Part shown: piece after piece, positions 43,682-53,492 of the stretch
Layout of the letters: each line of letters starts with the position of its first letter
Position numbering within the stretch: position 1 is the stretch's first letter
Translations under genes and position numbers: made by a program
Notes under the pieces: model-generated
The model's database searches: none
What the model was told of the DNA's origin: nothing
Seen by the model: the letters and a program-made list of their open reading frames with translations, nothing else
NCBI GenBank assembly: GCA_021806235.1
Contig: JAJZXU010000018.1
Coordinates: 1-64,000 of the forward strand
Direction of reading: 5' to 3'
From: Thermoplasmata archaeon
Lineage (GTDB): Archaea > Thermoplasmatota > Thermoplasmata > Thermoplasmatales > Thermoplasmataceae
Length of the DNA stretch: 64,000 nt

Positions 43682-44884
43682 TTAATAACTTTTAATTTCG
43701 TCTTTAATGGTTTTTGCCAGTCTTTTTATTCCGTCCTTTATATCATCATCCTGGGAATATGTAAAATTTAATCTCATTGTGTTTATTTCAGGGTTATTAT
43801 GGTAAAAGGCTGATCCTGATACATATGCAACCTTATTCTCTATAGCCCTTTTTAGCATTTTTGATGAATCTATATTTCCATTCAATTTAAGCCACAGAAA
43901 CATGCCACCATCCGGCCTTGACCACTCTGCATTTTCCATATTATCATCTAAGGATTCAAGCATTATATCTCTCTTTCTTCTGTATAGATTTATTGTTTTC
44001 GGTATCTGATCATATATTACTCCCCTCTTTAAGTATTCATATGCTATATACTGTGATAATGAATCACCTGCCAGATCTAAAGACTGCTTTAACATATTAA
44101 ATCTATGTATAACTTCAGGCTGTGATACTGTAAATCCTGTTCTTAAACCGGGGGCCATAACCTTTGAAAATGTTCCGAGATATGTTACAATATCATTTGT
44201 GTCAAGGCTTTTTAATGCGGGTAATTTACTGCCTGAATACCTCAAATCGCCATATGGATTATCCTCTATCACCGGTATATCATACTGATATGCAAGTTCC
44301 AGTAGATGTTTCCTTCTATCAAGTGTCATTGTATATCCTGCAGGATTCTGGAACGTCGGTATTGTGTAAATAAATTTTGGTTTTATTCCCATTGATTTTA
44401 ACATTTTTAATTTGTTTTCTAAATCTTCTATTATCATGCCATCGCTATCCATATTTACTGAAACGGATCTTACAGAATTTGCATTTAATGATGACAACAT
44501 GCCTACATATGTTGGTGCTTCGGTTATAACGTAATCATTGGGATTTGCAAAAATTTTAGATAACGCATATAGTGCCTGCTGTGAACCAGTTGTTATAATC
44601 ATATTATCAGGATTTACATGCATATTTTCATCCTTTAATAGATAGTTTTTTAGCTCATCCCTTAAATATATTAATCCATCGGTCTCACCATACTGCAATG
44701 CTGATGAGGAATGGTTATCTATTATATCATCCAGTATATTTTTTATTTCCTTTGACGGAAACGATTCAGGATTTGGCATGCCTCCACCAAATGATATCAT
44801 TCCTGGTAAACGTATATACTTCAACAAATCCCTTATTTCAGACGATTTTACATTCTTTAAATTATCAGAAAATTCAAAATCCAT
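43682..44884 (-). CDS. PLP-dependent aminotransferase (2-aminoadipate/aromatic type, class I)
   Basis: 400 residues from the ATG at 44884, which lies about 24 bases after TTTAAATA; the upstream ATGs fall in or before that box. Fold-type I enzyme: 'ISFGGGMPNPESFP' start, 'TTGSQQALYALSK' (near 96), 'TIPTFQNPAGYTM' and the PLP Lys in 'YLGTFSKVMAPGLRTGF' (near 232). Related to LysN and to the C-terminal part of MocR regulators. The amino donor and acceptor are uncertain. Confidence 0.92.
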   Translation of the reverse strand: MDFEFSDNLKNVKSSEIRDLLKYIRLPGMISFGGGMPNPESFPSKEIKNILDDIIDNHSSSALQYGETDGLIYLRDELKNYLLKDENMHVNPDNMIITTGSQQALYALSKIFANPNDYVITEAPTYVGMLSSLNANSVRSVSVNMDSDGMIIEDLENKLKMLKSMGIKPKFIYTIPTFQNPAGYTMTLDRRKHLLELAYQYDIPVIEDNPYGDLRYSGSKLPALKSLDTNDIVTYLGTFSKVMAPGLRTGFTVSQPEVIHRFNMLKQSLDLAGDSLSQYIAYEYLKRGVIYDQIPKTINLYRRKRDIMLESLDDNMENAEWSRPDGGMFLWLKLNGNIDSSKMLKRAIENKVAYVSGSAFYHNNPEINTMRLNFTYSQDDDIKDGIKRLAKTIKDEIKSY

Positions 44885-44974
44885 AAATATTGATGTCATA
44901 TAAATATTTAAATTTTCATTCGTGATTTTCATTCAAAATGAAAAAACGTTTTATAATCGATATTAATTAAAAGA

Positions 44975-45478
44975 ATGATGTTTCACAAAATTATATGGAA
45001 AGTCACGGTAACGGGTAAAAAGGGTTCTGGAAAAAGTTCGTTAATATCGTCTGCGGCTTATAACTGCAGTTCCCCTATTGATTTGAAAGGATTTACCAGG
45101 AAGAGAATAAACATGAATTTTAACTCCGAGGAATATGATATAGATTTATTATTTCTTGAGATGCCAATAGAATTGTTAAATGATAAGGTTTTATCAAAAT
45201 CCACATTTGTTTTATTAACTGCGGATATAACAGATATGGACAGTTTAAAAATTGCAGAAGAATTCATAAAAAAGTACAATGGTGATATGGAAATATTTTT
45301 AATAGGAATGAAATCCGATTTAAGATACATTTCACAGTTCTGGGAAAATGATATGGATGAGATAGGGAATAAATATAATATAAAATATTATATATACAAT
45401 AATAAACTGGTCTTCACGAATATTATGGATGAAATTCTAAAAAGTGTTCTGACAAAGATTTATAACCAGAGTAAATAA
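44975..45478 (+). CDS. Ras-like P-loop GTPase, atypical
   Basis: 167 residues. P-loop 'TGKKGSGKSSLIS' at 13-25, a degenerate G3 region ('LLFLEMP' in place of DxxG) and a G4-like 'GMKSDLR' near 109. The overall fold matches small GTPases of the Ras/Rab type. Loss of the DxxG glycine suggests altered hydrolysis. It is followed nine bases later by the splicing endonuclease, so the two are likely co-transcribed. Function unknown. Confidence 0.7.
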   Translation: MMFHKIIWKVTVTGKKGSGKSSLISSAAYNCSSPIDLKGFTRKRINMNFNSEEYDIDLLFLEMPIELLNDKVLSKSTFVLLTADITDMDSLKIAEEFIKKYNGDMEIFLIGMKSDLRYISQFWENDMDEIGNKYNIKYYIYNNKLVFTNIMDEILKSVLTKIYNQSK

Positions 45479-45487
45479 TACACCTTA

Positions 45488-46357
45488 ATGGATATAATCT
45501 GCAAAAATGCCAGATTCGTTGCGTGTAATATAAGTACATCGCAGATAATAAATAAATACCATATCGGTAAAATTGTTGATAATAATTTTTACATAACACC
45601 ATGTGATGCAATATATCTTTACGTAAAGGGAAAAATAAAGCCACTGGATTTGAATGGACTAAAAGATATAATGGAAAAATTATTCGATGATGACATTTAC
45701 CTGTATTATGTCTATGAGATATTAAAAAATAAGGGTTATTATGTAAAAAATGAGGGGAATAAATTTTATTTTAAAAGAAAAATTAAGGAAAAATATAGTA
45801 TACCTGTAATTTTAGTCAGGGAAAAGGAAGTTATAAATTTTTCACAGGTGTATAATGAATTGCCTGCTATATTCATAACTGTGGATGAGGAAAAAAGTGT
45901 CACATATTTTCATGCCGATTATATAGACCCCTATGGCTATGTAAATGATGAAATAAATGTAAAAAATGTTGAAAAAATTGATAATGTATATTATACACCC
46001 GATGAAGCTCCAGAATGGTTTGGTGAGAGTTTCCACAGCATAAAAATTTTGAATGATTTTGAGGCAAACTATGTTACAAATACCATGAAATCAAATGAGG
46101 ATTTATTATATAATGACCTTATAAAGAGAAAATTTATAGTGAAAAGCGGTTTTAAGTATGGGCAGCATTTCAGGATTTATGCAAGATCAATGAATGACCA
46201 TGCAGAATACCTCGTAAGTTTTATAGATTCTGAAGAATGGTATAAAATAAGCAGGGCAATACGGTTATCAATAAGTGTAAGAAAGGATACAATTTTTGCC
46301 GGTTTTATAAATGGCGCGGTAAAATATATAAAAATAGAAAGATTAAAAGATATTTAA
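45488..46357 (+). CDS. endA: tRNA-splicing endonuclease (homodimeric alpha-2 type)
   Basis: 289 residues, the length of the internally duplicated form in which an N-terminal degenerate unit precedes the catalytic unit. It cuts introns from tRNA at bulge-helix-bulge sites. The catalytic triad lies in the C-terminal part: Tyr in 'SGFKYGQHFRIYAR' (near 222), His in 'MNDHAEYLVSF' (near 236) and Lys in 'ISVRKDTIFAGF' (near 265). Adjacent to the P-loop protein upstream; convergent with rps2 (overlap of four bases). Confidence 0.93.
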   Translation: MDIICKNARFVACNISTSQIINKYHIGKIVDNNFYITPCDAIYLYVKGKIKPLDLNGLKDIMEKLFDDDIYLYYVYEILKNKGYYVKNEGNKFYFKRKIKEKYSIPVILVREKEVINFSQVYNELPAIFITVDEEKSVTYFHADYIDPYGYVNDEINVKNVEKIDNVYYTPDEAPEWFGESFHSIKILNDFEANYVTNTMKSNEDLLYNDLIKRKFIVKSGFKYGQHFRIYARSMNDHAEYLVSFIDSEEWYKISRAIRLSISVRKDTIFAGFINGAVKYIKIERLKDI

Positions 46358-46956
46358 ATCTGTACCTCAAAGTCATCTATTTTTGAGGACATATCATCAT
46401 ATGATTTTATATCTCCACGGTTTTTTAATACCTCTCTCGCCAGTAACCAGTATATAACTGCAAGCGACATTCTTCCCTTGTTGTTTGTGGGTATTATTAA
46501 ATCAACAAAATCTGTTTTGTTATTTGCATCACATAATGATATTATTGGTATACCTATTCTTATAGCTTCTTTCATTGCCTGTGTATCCGCTAATGGATCT
46601 GTTATAAGTATTACCTTTGCATTTGAGTATGATCCCAGGACCGGGTTTGTAAGTGTTCCTGGTATAAATCTACCTATAATTGAATTGGCACCTATAATAT
46701 CTGAAAATTTTGCAACAGGCCTGAATGCATACTGTCTCTGTGCAACAACAAGTATATCCTGTGGTGCATACCTTGCAAGCATTTTGCCCGCTTCAATTAA
46801 TGCATGGTTTGTCTTTTTAATGTCCAGTATGTACAATCCATCGTTTCTTATCTTAAATATGTATTTATCCATATCCTTTGATTTAACCTGTGTTCCTATA
46901 TGAACTCCAGATTTTTGATATTCCTCTTCTGGTATCAATAACTGCTCTTCCATCAT
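46354..46956 (-). CDS. rps2: 30S ribosomal protein S2
   Basis: 200 residues. 'GVHIGTQVKSKDMDKYIFKI' start, 'ADTQAMKEAIRIGIPIISLCDA' in parts and 'NNKGRMSLAVIYWLLAREVL' near the C-terminus are typical of archaeal S2. In many Euryarchaeota it lies with rpoK, rpoN, rps9 and rpl13, but here rpoK is 12.5 kb away and rps2 stands alone. Confidence 0.96.
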   Translation of the reverse strand: MMEEQLLIPEEEYQKSGVHIGTQVKSKDMDKYIFKIRNDGLYILDIKKTNHALIEAGKMLARYAPQDILVVAQRQYAFRPVAKFSDIIGANSIIGRFIPGTLTNPVLGSYSNAKVILITDPLADTQAMKEAIRIGIPIISLCDANNKTDFVDLIIPTNNKGRMSLAVIYWLLAREVLKNRGDIKSYDDMSSKIDDFEVQI

Positions 46957-47002
46957 AATAATTACCTTTTTATTTTATATATAATTATAAATTATTATAT
47001 AA

Positions 47003-47923
47003 TTATTCCCATTCGATTGTTGCAGGTGGTTTATCTGTTATATCATAAACAATTCTATTTATTTCTGGTATTTCATCGGTTATTTCACTGGATATCTGTG
47101 ATAATAATTCCCAGTCAGGCCTTGAAAATGTACCTGTCATACCATCAAATGTATCTATAAATCTTATTGCAATAGTGTTTCCATATACCCTGTTATCACC
47201 GTGGACACCGGTTGTTTTAACCGGCAATAAAACACAGAAATACTGCCATGGCTTATTATTGCATTTTTCGTTTACGTATCTTTCCGTTATATCTGTGGCT
47301 TTTCTCAAAATGTCTAATTTATCCTCTGTTACCTCACCAATTATTCTTATTGATAATCCCGGGCCTGGAAATGGCATCACCTCTGGCAAACCTAAATAAT
47401 CTGATATTTCACGTACCTCATCCTTATATAAATCCCTTAATGGCTCTATTAATTTTAATTTCATATCCTCCGGCAAACCCCCAACGTTATGATGACTTTT
47501 TATTGTATCCCTTGAGGACCCGCCGCTTTCTATCCAGTCCGGTGCAATTGTTCCCTGCAATAAATATCTGGCATCGAATTTTTTTGCCTCCTTATCAAAT
47601 ACATCGATGAATGTTTTTCCTATTACCTTTCTCTTTTCTTCCGGGTCTATTACTCCCCTTAAATTACTTAAAAATAATTTTTTAGCATCTATTAATTGAT
47701 ATTTTATATTAAATTTTTTAAATAATGTATCTACCCTGTTAACCTCATTTAACCTCAACAAACCTGTATCAACGAAGATAATTTTTATATTGTTAAAGGG
47801 TGCGGCAATAGTAGCAAGCAATGTACTGTCCTGACCTCCAGAACATGCCATTATGGCCTTATTATCCCTCAGTTCTTCCCTTATTTTTTCTCTGCTTTCT
47901 TTTATGAATTGACCCGGATTCAT
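47003..47923 (-). CDS. guaAb: GMP synthase subunit B (ATP pyrophosphatase)
   Basis: 306 residues. Archaea split GMP synthase into a glutaminase and this ATP-pyrophosphatase/dimerisation subunit, which aminates XMP made by GuaB. The PP-loop '[12 protein letters not shown]' is at 27-38, and '[17 protein letters not shown]' and '[16 protein letters not shown]' mark the C-terminal domain; the chain ends 'KPPATIEWE' as usual. The glutaminase subunit is not in this window. Confidence 0.95.
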   Translation of the reverse strand: MNPGQFIKESREKIREELRDNKAIMACSGGQDSTLLATIAAPFNNIKIIFVDTGLLRLNEVNRVDTLFKKFNIKYQLIDAKKLFLSNLRGVIDPEEKRKVIGKTFIDVFDKEAKKFDARYLLQGTIAPDWIESGGSSRDTIKSHHNVGGLPEDMKLKLIEPLRDLYKDEVREISDYLGLPEVMPFPGPGLSIRIIGEVTEDKLDILRKATDITERYVNEKCNNKPWQYFCVLLPVKTTGVHGDNRVYGNTIAIRFIDTFDGMTGTFSRPDWELLSQISSEITDEIPEINRIVYDITDKPPATIEWE

Positions 47924-48337
47924 GTATATGTATGGATAATGGATTAATTAATATTATGAAATCGGTATGCCTGGATTATAATGATACACCCGGGATTTAT
48001 TGAAATACCGGGAGCTACAAAATTTCTGCCCGGTGAACATCTAACATGTACGGTAAATCAAACACTGGCAAAATGGAATAATTCCCCCCTCGAATTTATG
48101 TAATTATTAAAGACATGGATTTACAATTGCCATATTTAATGATTAAAATTAATCAGGTTAGAATAATATATACTCTGTTAATAAATAGCACAGATAAAAA
48201 AAAGATGGTAAGTGAAAATAATTGAGGCATCTTAAATAATTTACAGGTTCTTGTTATGTTCATTTAGATTAATATTTTTTACTTTTAATTCCGGTAGTTT
48301 AAAAAAACTTTATAAAGCATGATGCATTAATACAAGT
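47924..48337. other. intergenic region with one doubtful short ORF
   Basis: About 410 bases. The one open stretch worth noting is 47981-48103, plus strand, ATG to TAA ('MIHPGFIEIPGATKFLPGEH' then 'LTCTVNQTLAKWNNSPLEFM'), 40 residues without a promoter of its own. It could be part of a lost gene. The rest is AT-rich, with a TATA box (ACTTTATAAAG) for the RHH gene at 48308-48318. Confidence 0.4.
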
Positions 48338-48502
48338 ATGATAGCCTCTAATAAATATAATAAAATAAGTGTTTATATTAGAAAGGATGAGAAAGCCCTC
48401 ATAGAAGAAAAAGCATTAAAAGAAGGTGTGTCGTTATCAAGGTATCTTGTACTGGCAGCCCTTCACGGTAGTATAACGTTTGAAAACGAGAACATAGAAT
48501 AA
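48338..48502 (+). CDS. ribbon-helix-helix DNA-binding protein
   Basis: 54 residues. 'NKISVYIRKDEKALIEEKAL' (beta strand and helix) and 'KEGVSLSRYLVLAALHG' (second helix) match RHH/CopG-type domains found in antitoxins, plasmid mobilisation proteins and small repressors. No partner toxin follows; the APC permease begins 164 bases later and could be its target. ACTTTATAAAG about 20-30 bases before the ATG supports the start. Confidence 0.7.
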   Translation: MIASNKYNKISVYIRKDEKALIEEKALKEGVSLSRYLVLAALHGSITFENENIE

Positions 48503-48666
48503 TATTTTTAAGCATTAATTTTTGTAAATTTTTAATATATTTTTTTGGTTTCCATACCCTCAGTGTACATTAATTTTATAAGCTTATTTATATAATATAT
48601 TTAAGAAATATATGGTATAATAGCATATATATTTAAATATTCGGAAAATATATAGTCAGGATAGAA

Positions 48667-50031
48667 ATGGAGACTATTAAAAAAATAGAAAATAGTAGAA
48701 CCGTACTGGAGAGACATATTGGATTCGCTGACATATTTTTCATGTCATTTGGAGGTCAGGCACCGTTTTTAAGTATGCTAACCTATGCAACTGCTGCATT
48801 ACTGCTGGCACTGCTTTTTTCCCCAATAGTATTAATTATAGGAACCGTGGTTGTTTTTATCAATGGCCTTGGGGTTTATTACCTGTCGAAAAAACACGAC
48901 GAAGAGGGTGGCTACTTTAATTATGCCTATAAATCCATATCACATAGATTTGGATTTGAAACTGGATGGATATACCTGTTTTATTCACTGTTATATGCAG
49001 GAGGTTATATGGCAGGTTCAGTTTTTGTTTTTACATACGTACTTTCATCGTTTATAACTATTCCACCCCTGATTTCCTTTGCTATAATTGTTATACCTAC
49101 GTCCACATTTTTAATTATGGGAATAAGGCCATCAAGTAAATATGCTGTATTTTCGGCCTCAATAGAATTGATTGTGCTGGTAGCTGTCATAATAGCAGGT
49201 CTGTTTGGTTCACATTTTGCTTTTTATAACCCATTTATAAAAATACCCTCACCATCAGTAGTTTTCCTTGGCATTTTATTTGCCATTGGAATACCAACCG
49301 GTTACGGTGCAGTGACGCCGGTATCAGGTGAGGTCAGAGATGCAAAAAAGAATATAGGGAAAGCGGCATTGATGGTAATAATCATAGGTGGCCTTCTTGA
49401 ATCCCTTGTATTATATTCACTTGTGGATTATGGATTAACCACACATTCATTTTCATCCCTGATAACAACAAGTGTACCGGTTATAACCATAATGGAGCAC
49501 ATTACCGGCCCGATATCCCTTCCACTTTTACTTTTTGCAGCTGTAAATGATGGTATACTGGGGTCTCTTGCGTTTTTAACGGCATTTTCAAGAAACCTGT
49601 ATTCTATGTCCGATAGGAACTTGATTAGCAAAAAGATAAGCAAATTACATGCTAAAACTGGCACACCAACAGTATCGGTATTAATTACTATCGTGGCATC
49701 TATAATAATACTGGTGCCGGCATTACTGTTAGTCAATTCATTTACAGTATTTTTTGCACTTGGAACAATTGCAGGCCTGGCAAACCTCATAGTCCATCTT
49801 ACCGCCAATTTCTCACTGTTTAAGGTGAACCTTGAAAAGGCAACAAGAAAAATAAGTGAATTTGGTGTTGGAATTGCCGGTATAATAGTATCTGGATTCA
49901 TTTTCATATACTCTTTATTAACATCTGAAACATATATAATAGAACTGGTACTCGGATTTATCATCATAGGTTTCGTTATAATGGAATTAGCTGACACAAA
50001 GAATTATATGAATAATAATGCCACGAACTAA
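48667..50031 (+). CDS. APC-family amino-acid permease
   Basis: 454 residues with about 12 membrane segments. 'LERHIGFADIFFMSFGGQAP' start and 'GIPTGYGAVTPVSGEVRDAKKNIG' (segment 6 region, in parts) are family traits; 'FGRNLYSMS'-like 'FSRNLYSMSDRNLI' sits near 310. Likely imports an amino acid or polyamine with protons. TATA-like ATATTTAAATA about 25 bases before the ATG supports the start. Confidence 0.88.
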   Translation: METIKKIENSRTVLERHIGFADIFFMSFGGQAPFLSMLTYATAALLLALLFSPIVLIIGTVVVFINGLGVYYLSKKHDEEGGYFNYAYKSISHRFGFETGWIYLFYSLLYAGGYMAGSVFVFTYVLSSFITIPPLISFAIIVIPTSTFLIMGIRPSSKYAVFSASIELIVLVAVIIAGLFGSHFAFYNPFIKIPSPSVVFLGILFAIGIPTGYGAVTPVSGEVRDAKKNIGKAALMVIIIGGLLESLVLYSLVDYGLTTHSFSSLITTSVPVITIMEHITGPISLPLLLFAAVNDGILGSLAFLTAFSRNLYSMSDRNLISKKISKLHAKTGTPTVSVLITIVASIIILVPALLLVNSFTVFFALGTIAGLANLIVHLTANFSLFKVNLEKATRKISEFGVGIAGIIVSGFIFIYSLLTSETYIIELVLGFIIIGFVIMELADTKNYMNNNATN

Positions 50032-50238
50032 TGCTTTCTGATCTACCCACTTATATAACGTTTTCCACAAATTATATAAGAATGGGGTTGTTTTATTTTT
50101 TTAGTGTTCTTTTTTAACTATACCCCGCAGTGAACCTTCAGTAGTAATTACTGTCTTTTAGGAAACATTCATTTCATATCACAAGAAAGTGCCAAAAATT
50201 AAGGTACGTAGATCAATAGGCATTAAAATACTATATCA
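50032..50238. other. intergenic stretch before the MITE
   Basis: About 200 bases after the permease with T-rich runs (TTTTATTTTTTTAG near 50092) that could terminate its transcript. No gene seen. Confidence 0.35.
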
Positions 50239-50408
50239 ATCATTAACCGTTATTTTTTTATGGAAAAACTGATAGAGAACCTGAATTTTCCTGCCACACC
50301 AGGAGAATCCATATACTGAAACTTACACAACACACAACTTTGATTCAGATATGCCACAGGTTTAAGGTTCCGTAAGATAAGGATGTAAAAAATCTAACGG
50401 TTAATGAT
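50239..50408. mobile_element. 170-base MITE-like element with terminal inverted repeats
   Basis: Bounded by ATCATTAACCGTTA and its exact reverse complement, followed inward by T and A runs. The inside includes an ORF start 'MEKLIENLNFPATPGESIY' and stop, which resembles the first residues of a transposase, so it is probably an internally deleted insertion sequence. A solo copy of the end is at 42587-42600. I see no clear target duplication. Confidence 0.6.
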
Positions 50409-50640
50409 CGCCACAGTTAGAATAAAAATATATTTATACAAGTATTTAATAATATATCAATTGCGTTTCCTATACTTAACTATTACTACCGAAACTTAAC
50501 TTAATTTTTACCGTTTTTTAATACTAATGGAGTGCTAATTAATATCAATGCTGTTAATTTTCATTATTATCTATTAAAATACAGTAAAATATGCCATGGA
50601 AAAGCTTATCTAAATTATCCTGATTATAGCATGCTCTAGG

Positions 50641-50663
50641 ATGGGGGTAATGGTTTCCCCCAT
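50641..50663. terminator. hairpin after the transposase gene
   Basis: ATGGGGG, a nine-base loop, then CCCCCAT: a seven-pair GC-rich stem just beyond the transposase stop. It may end the transcript or protect the element from outside transcription. Confidence 0.45.
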
Positions 50664-50689
50664 GTGGAACCCGTTCTATTCAATTATAA

Positions 50690-51666
50690 TTATATCTTAC
50701 AGTTCTTTGCAGTGCTCTTACCTGTTTTAAATGGCAGTTTAATCCCATTTCTCAGCATTCTTAATATTTCTGCCAGGGATATGGAATAGGCCATCAATGA
50801 TTGCATCATTGATAGAATAATGTATGCTATGAGTGATGCAAAGATCTGCAGCATAATGCCATTGACATTCTTCTAAAAAATATCTCTATTGACCATCTCT
50901 GTGAATAGATATAATGGATATAGATATCCGGAACATCCATTATATTGGTAATATAATTCCTTTCATCTTTATCAATAAGAAGCGTTACAAGCCTTAATTC
51001 CAATCCATTGCTGAATCTTATTATTTTGGAATTCTTATGTTCCTTAATAATTTCATACACTGCATTGCCCTTTATTCTGAACATAATTCCCTTACTGTTC
51101 AGTTTCTTAAATCTCTTAAGGCTGTAATAGCCCAGATCGAATGCAAGTATTGCTCTCTCCAGTGTGTTGCCATCTATATTATTTACAATGCCATCAAACT
51201 TGATGCTGCCATTTGTATTTGCAGGTGTAACAATGGATTCTATCGGTACGGCAAGGGGAAATACTATTGATGCATTATGCATCTTTATTCCATACTGTGT
51301 ATTCTCCCCTGTATACCTGCCTGAACCCTTTGCCATTGTTTTTATGAATGTTGAATCTATTCCAATTATATTCAGCAATCCCTCATATATGGAATAGTTG
51401 TGTGCCATTATAAATGGATATAAAGGATCATAGAATACACCAGCAAGCATCTGGTACTTCCTGTATGCATTCAATTTTGATAACCGTGGTTTGCTTATAC
51501 CGCTGTTAATGGCTGGAGCTGCCAGATCCTCCCTGGAAATTGCTGAACCTACAAGTATTGACGCATGTTACAGAAAACCTATTCTTTTGGAATACTTATC
51601 TATCTCCGTAATCTCTGGTATATAATTGCAGGAATCTTTCAGTGTTTGTCTAACAAATTTAATCAT
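50690..51666 (-). pseudogene. IS4-type DDE transposase, inactivated
   Basis: Starts at ATG 51666 ('MIKFVRQTLKDSCNYIPEIT'). An in-frame TAA interrupts codon 33; the frame then stays open through Asp motif 1 'IIGIDSTFIKT', Asp motif 2 'AFDLGYYSLKRFK' and the Tyr-Arg-Glu motif 'YSQRWSIEIFFR'. Near 50870 the frame is lost, and 'KNVNGIMLQIFASLIAYIIL' continues in another frame to a stop at 50690. A short deletion after the Glu motif is likely. At least two lesions make it non-functional. Confidence 0.85.
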
Positions 51667-51744
51667 GGGTTATTAATTAAATCATAGGATAAATATAACA
51701 CAGGTAAGACGAAAAATTAAATATAGGAAACGCAATTGATAATT

Positions 51745-51876
51745 ATGAGTAAAAGAGTTGATAGAAGAATGGACACACAAAAAGACGGCGAAATATGGAA
51801 CCTGAAAGCACTGCAGCAGGTTTACGAGACCTTTGATGAAATAGGTTTTGTTACCGCGTGTATGAAGTGTTTATAA
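51745..51876 (+). CDS. 43-residue ORF beside the IS element
   Basis: 'MSKRVDRRMDTQKDGEIWNL' then 'KALQQVYETFDEIGFVTACM' and KCL. Open and charged but without a recognised family; starts six bases after the IS4-type element, so it may be the cut end of a gene the element landed in. Confidence 0.3.
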   Translation: MSKRVDRRMDTQKDGEIWNLKALQQVYETFDEIGFVTACMKCL

Positions 51877-51914
51877 CCTTAGTAAAAAAATTATGATAGA
51901 AATAGGTAGCAGAG

Positions 51915-53135
51915 ATGGATCGTGAAAACCGTGGTTTCTATGCATTGCTCTTCTCATCATCTGTTTCAACTGTAGGGGACGGTATAAGAACATTAGTTAT
52001 TCCCCTTATTATTCTATATGCTACAGGATCAACCTTACTTTTTGGACTGATTTATTCCGCAGAATTTCTTGTATGGATAGTATCTACTGGGTTTACTGGA
52101 TATTTTATAGATAGAACGAACAGAGTGAAGAACCTGTTATATTCCAATTTTATTATGTTTCTCCTGATGATGTGCGTTTCCATATCTTATTTCGTTGCCC
52201 GTTCTTATTTTATACTATTTATTGCATTAGCAGTTGTTGGAATAAGCATAGGCGAAACCTTTTATAATCCTGCAAGTTTTTCATTGCTTCCAGATATAGT
52301 CCATAAAGATCTTGATAAGCATAACGCACTCATATCTGTAGGTGTAAATGCATCCATGATAGTTGGATATATAGTAGCTGGCCTAGGATTCTCTATCATT
52401 TCCTGGGGTTTTTTGTTAGGTATTGATGCTCTTTCCTTCCTGCTTTCTGCCATAATTATCCGCACTGGTTTGGAAAAATACAGTAGGGACGAAAAAACAG
52501 AGAGGATACACCTATGGAAAGATATGAAAGATACATTTGCGTTCCTGAAACCCCAGAAAGTAATTCTTTACACAATTATTTTTGGATTTATCTTTAATTT
52601 TCTAACTTCGGGAATGGCTATAATTATACCAACAATAGCCGTAGAAAGCACATCTATTGGTTCAATCTCTCTGAGTTTGTTTTATATTTCTGAGCTTATT
52701 GGTATGATTCTTGGTGGTTCCATAATTATTGTTAAGAAAAATAGAAGATTGCTAAATTATTTGCTTGCTGGGTCAATCGGAGAGGGTTTTGTCATGTCCA
52801 TAGTAGGTCTGTCCCTCCTTGCTGACGGAATAATAATTGTTGTAATAACATCTATTTTGCTTGTCAATGGAATTTTTTCTGAAATTTTGAATATACCATT
52901 AAGAGTATGGTATCAGGAGCTTGTACCCAAAGATAAAAGAGCAAAGGTGATCAATATAAAAGATTTGATCTTAACAATACCGATGGTTATAGCCTTCCCT
53001 CTCATTGGATACCTGTTAGGTCATTATAGCGAGTGGTTTGTTATCTTTATTTTTGGTTTTTCTGCAGTGATAGTTTCTATTTTTGAATTTATTTTTCTAA
53101 GACCCATTTTACTCAATTCCAACGCAGCACTATAA
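51915..53135 (+). CDS. MFS transporter (macrolide-efflux-like)
   Basis: 406 residues with 12 membrane segments. 'GFYALLFSSSVSTVGDGIRT' start and 'TGYFIDRTNRVKNLLYSNFI' resemble the MefA/enterobactin-exporter-like branch (MFS_3), usually drug or siderophore efflux. 'EIGETFYNPASFSLLPDIV' type region near 115 fits. It lies in a patch with IS debris on both sides, which suggests mobility. Substrate unknown. Confidence 0.85.
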   Translation: MDRENRGFYALLFSSSVSTVGDGIRTLVIPLIILYATGSTLLFGLIYSAEFLVWIVSTGFTGYFIDRTNRVKNLLYSNFIMFLLMMCVSISYFVARSYFILFIALAVVGISIGETFYNPASFSLLPDIVHKDLDKHNALISVGVNASMIVGYIVAGLGFSIISWGFLLGIDALSFLLSAIIIRTGLEKYSRDEKTERIHLWKDMKDTFAFLKPQKVILYTIIFGFIFNFLTSGMAIIIPTIAVESTSIGSISLSLFYISELIGMILGGSIIIVKKNRRLLNYLLAGSIGEGFVMSIVGLSLLADGIIIVVITSILLVNGIFSEILNIPLRVWYQELVPKDKRAKVINIKDLILTIPMVIAFPLIGYLLGHYSEWFVIFIFGFSAVIVSIFEFIFLRPILLNSNAAL

Positions 53136-53492
53136 ACAAAAACCAACTCGTTTGCTGGGGGAAAAGAGATACTGATAGTAATAATGTTAAGAAGGAAGAG
53201 ATTAAATGAGAAGCATCGACAGGACAAATATTAATTATTAATAATGTAGAGTATACATCGTTGTTTCTATGAGTTTTCTTTACTATATATATTCTGTGAT
53301 GAAGAATAAGAAACCTTACAGGATCAGGTTGTCTAACATAAATGCCCTGTGGCACAACTATCAACAATTCGTTGGTAATCTGCGACAAACAGGCAATATA
53401 CCGCAAGAAGCATGCACGCTTTAGCTGTAGGAGGATGTTATAATAACAACGTTGTCTGAATTATAAAATATATATTTTATTATTGATAATAT
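53136..53492. other. intergenic region after the MFS gene
   Basis: About 360 bases with no convincing gene. A 51-codon ORF at 53269-53424 (plus; starts 'MSFLYYIYSVMKNKKPYRIR') has no recognised family. The sequence ACGCTTTAGCTGTAGGAGG (53416-53434) is reminiscent of IS605 right ends but too weak to call. Confidence 0.35.

Larger units (their letters stand above)
50457..51739 (-). mobile_element. IS4-type insertion sequence with 18-base inverted repeats
   Basis: About 1.28 kb bounded by TCAATTGCGTTTCCTATA (50457-50474) and its reverse complement (51722-51739). The transposase runs leftward inside it. A target duplication is not obvious. The gene it carries is defective, so the element would need help from another copy to move. 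Confidence 0.8.

Noticed and set aside
47981-48103. 40-codon ORF as a real small protein
   Set aside because: No promoter, no ribosome binding site and no family; kept only as a note in the intergenic entry.
53405-53440. ACGCTTTAGCTGTAGGAGG as an IS605 right end
   Set aside because: No stable hairpin and no TnpB C-terminal sequence before it.
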